64,000 bases of DNA from Vibrio bathopelagicus (GTDB taxonomy: Bacteria; Pseudomonadota; Gammaproteobacteria; Enterobacterales; Vibrionaceae), in the NCBI RefSeq assembly GCF_014879975.1, contig NZ_CP062501.1, forward strand, positions 930,001 to 994,000, written 5' to 3'. Each line of letters starts with the position of its first letter. The first letter of the stretch is position 1. The translations under genes were made by a program, and so were the position numbers. Under the pieces are notes generated by a model. It did no database searches. It was not told where the DNA came from and saw nothing but the letters and a program-made list of their open reading frames with translations. Below, one piece after another: positions 63,374-64,000 of the stretch.

Positions 63374-64000
63374 ATGAAGAATAAAAGTGTGTTTTTAAGT
63401 GTCGCGATGGTGATGTTGTCAGCTCATGCAAATGCATCAGACGGAAATCATGAGTCTGTAGCTGACAGTGTTATCGCTGAACAAAGAGCAAACCTATCTG
63501 AAAACACGCAAGGGAAAGGTTTCGGCCCACAAGCCCCACGTGATCTGGGTTCTTTACAGGGAACTAACGCTCGTCTGTTTTCCGATGCGCCAGATTCAAC
63601 AGCCATGAATTTATGTAATATTCATTTCCATAAAAACGCTGAGCACAAAGGTGGTGAGTTTACTCAATACGCTGGTAACGGTGATGGCAAGGGTTTCCAA
63701 AGTGGCTTTAAATACACTGGCAAGTTGAGCACGGCCGAGCTTAAACCATTCGAGCAGAAGGTTTGTCCTAGCGACCACGGTTCACTTAATTCTGGTGACA
63801 CTATCGAGGTGCATTACGTTTACTCGACTGCACAAGTTGAACCGGGCGAAACATTGGGTGCTTGTTTTAACGACGCGATTACCAACCCGCAACTGCGTGT
63901 AGAAACTCAAGTCTACGTATTAGTGAATGACGACAAAGCACTCGACTTCGAAGCATTAGCCAAGCACTCAAAAGTGAATGGTTTACACCAAGCACCAAAC
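63374..64000 (+). CDS. Delta-class carbonic anhydrase, periplasmic (3-prime end cut by window)
   Basis: An open frame of 209 codons runs to the last base of the window. It begins with ATG behind AGGGA, then a signal peptide (to about residue 20, AHANA). The body has a NLCNIHFHKNAEHKGGE region near 76-92, VCPSDHGSLNSGDTIEVHYVYS near 134-155 and a GACF Cys. This is the pattern I associate with Vibrio delta-class (CDCA-type) carbonic anhydrases, where two Cys and one His bind zinc. It would hydrate CO2 in the periplasm. The C-terminus is outside the window. Confidence 0.82.
   Translation, partial: MKNKSVFLSVAMVMLSAHANASDGNHESVADSVIAEQRANLSENTQGKGFGPQAPRDLGSLQGTNARLFSDAPDSTAMNLCNIHFHKNAEHKGGEFTQYAGNGDGKGFQSGFKYTGKLSTAELKPFEQKVCPSDHGSLNSGDTIEVHYVYSTAQVEPGETLGACFNDAITNPQLRVETQVYVLVNDDKALDFEALAKHSKVNGLHQAPN

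Noticed and set aside
63150..63437. Minus-strand 95-codon frame overlapping the carbonic anhydrase start
   Set aside because: No SD, no recognisable product, and it overlaps a well-supported plus-strand gene start and its upstream region.

Overview
The window is almost certainly from a Vibrio of the Splendidus/Harveyi type. The evidence is a VxrAB(C) regulatory operon, a LuxP-type periplasmic protein, DsdC/DsdA, an EmrAB pump with a LysR regulator, an auxiliary tryptophanyl-tRNA synthetase and a delta-class carbonic anhydrase, all at moderate GC with ordinary gammaproteobacterial ribosome binding sites. Many accessory loci and no rRNA, tRNA, replication or ribosomal genes suggest the second chromosome, but this is inference. 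I saw no insertion sequence, CRISPR array, tRNA or rRNA. Many starts given here are moved inward from the longest open frame to the ATG (occasionally TTG) with the best Shine-Dalgarno (SD) or signal peptide.

Region 1 (1-4.9 kb): a c-di-GMP enzyme with a periplasmic sensor domain (GGDEF-EAL) is translationally coupled to a type 1 periplasmic binding protein. A divergent LuxP paralogue with an altered ligand pocket lies beside them. Region 2 (4.9-12 kb): PafA-type phosphatase, SUMF1-type lipoprotein, anaerobic sulfatase-maturating radical SAM enzyme, HEAT/TPR periplasmic protein and gamma-glutamyltransferase. Region 3 (12.2-18.6 kb): a minus-strand series of DUF3131 protein, hybrid histidine kinase with two receivers, small PstS-like protein and porin-like barrel.

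Region 4 (18.8-42.7 kb) is the most striking part. A type I secretion operon (ABC protein, membrane fusion protein, zinc-ribbon membrane protein, coiled-coil protein) converges on a gene for a 1584-residue protein made almost wholly of RTX calcium-binding repeats. An internally duplicated outer-membrane barrel gene follows. Then comes a long plus-strand run: response regulator-PP2C phosphatase, STAS protein, NDP-sugar pyrophosphorylase, ATP-binding anti-sigma-type kinase, cellulose-synthase-like GT2, three DUF3131 proteins, a periplasmic protein, a GH16 glycanase and a cytosolic GT2, closed by a terminator. I read this as a synthase-dependent exopolysaccharide locus controlled by partner switching, next to a secreted RTX matrix protein and its exporter. 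The layout parallels CabABC/brp of V. vulnificus and SypA/SypE of V. fischeri, but the parts differ.

Region 5 (42.7-56.8 kb): an orphan Hpt protein with a receiver-TPR protein, EmrAB and its LysR regulator, a vxrABC operon followed by a large putative glycosidase, a YbhB-family protein, an AraC regulator and a CynX-like transporter. Region 6 (57-64 kb): dsdC/dsdA, a nucleotidyltransferase-fold protein, an auxiliary trpS preceded by an unannotated 17-codon leader peptide with tandem Trp codons and mutually exclusive hairpins, a VOC protein, a small lipoprotein, and a delta-class carbonic anhydrase cut by the window end.
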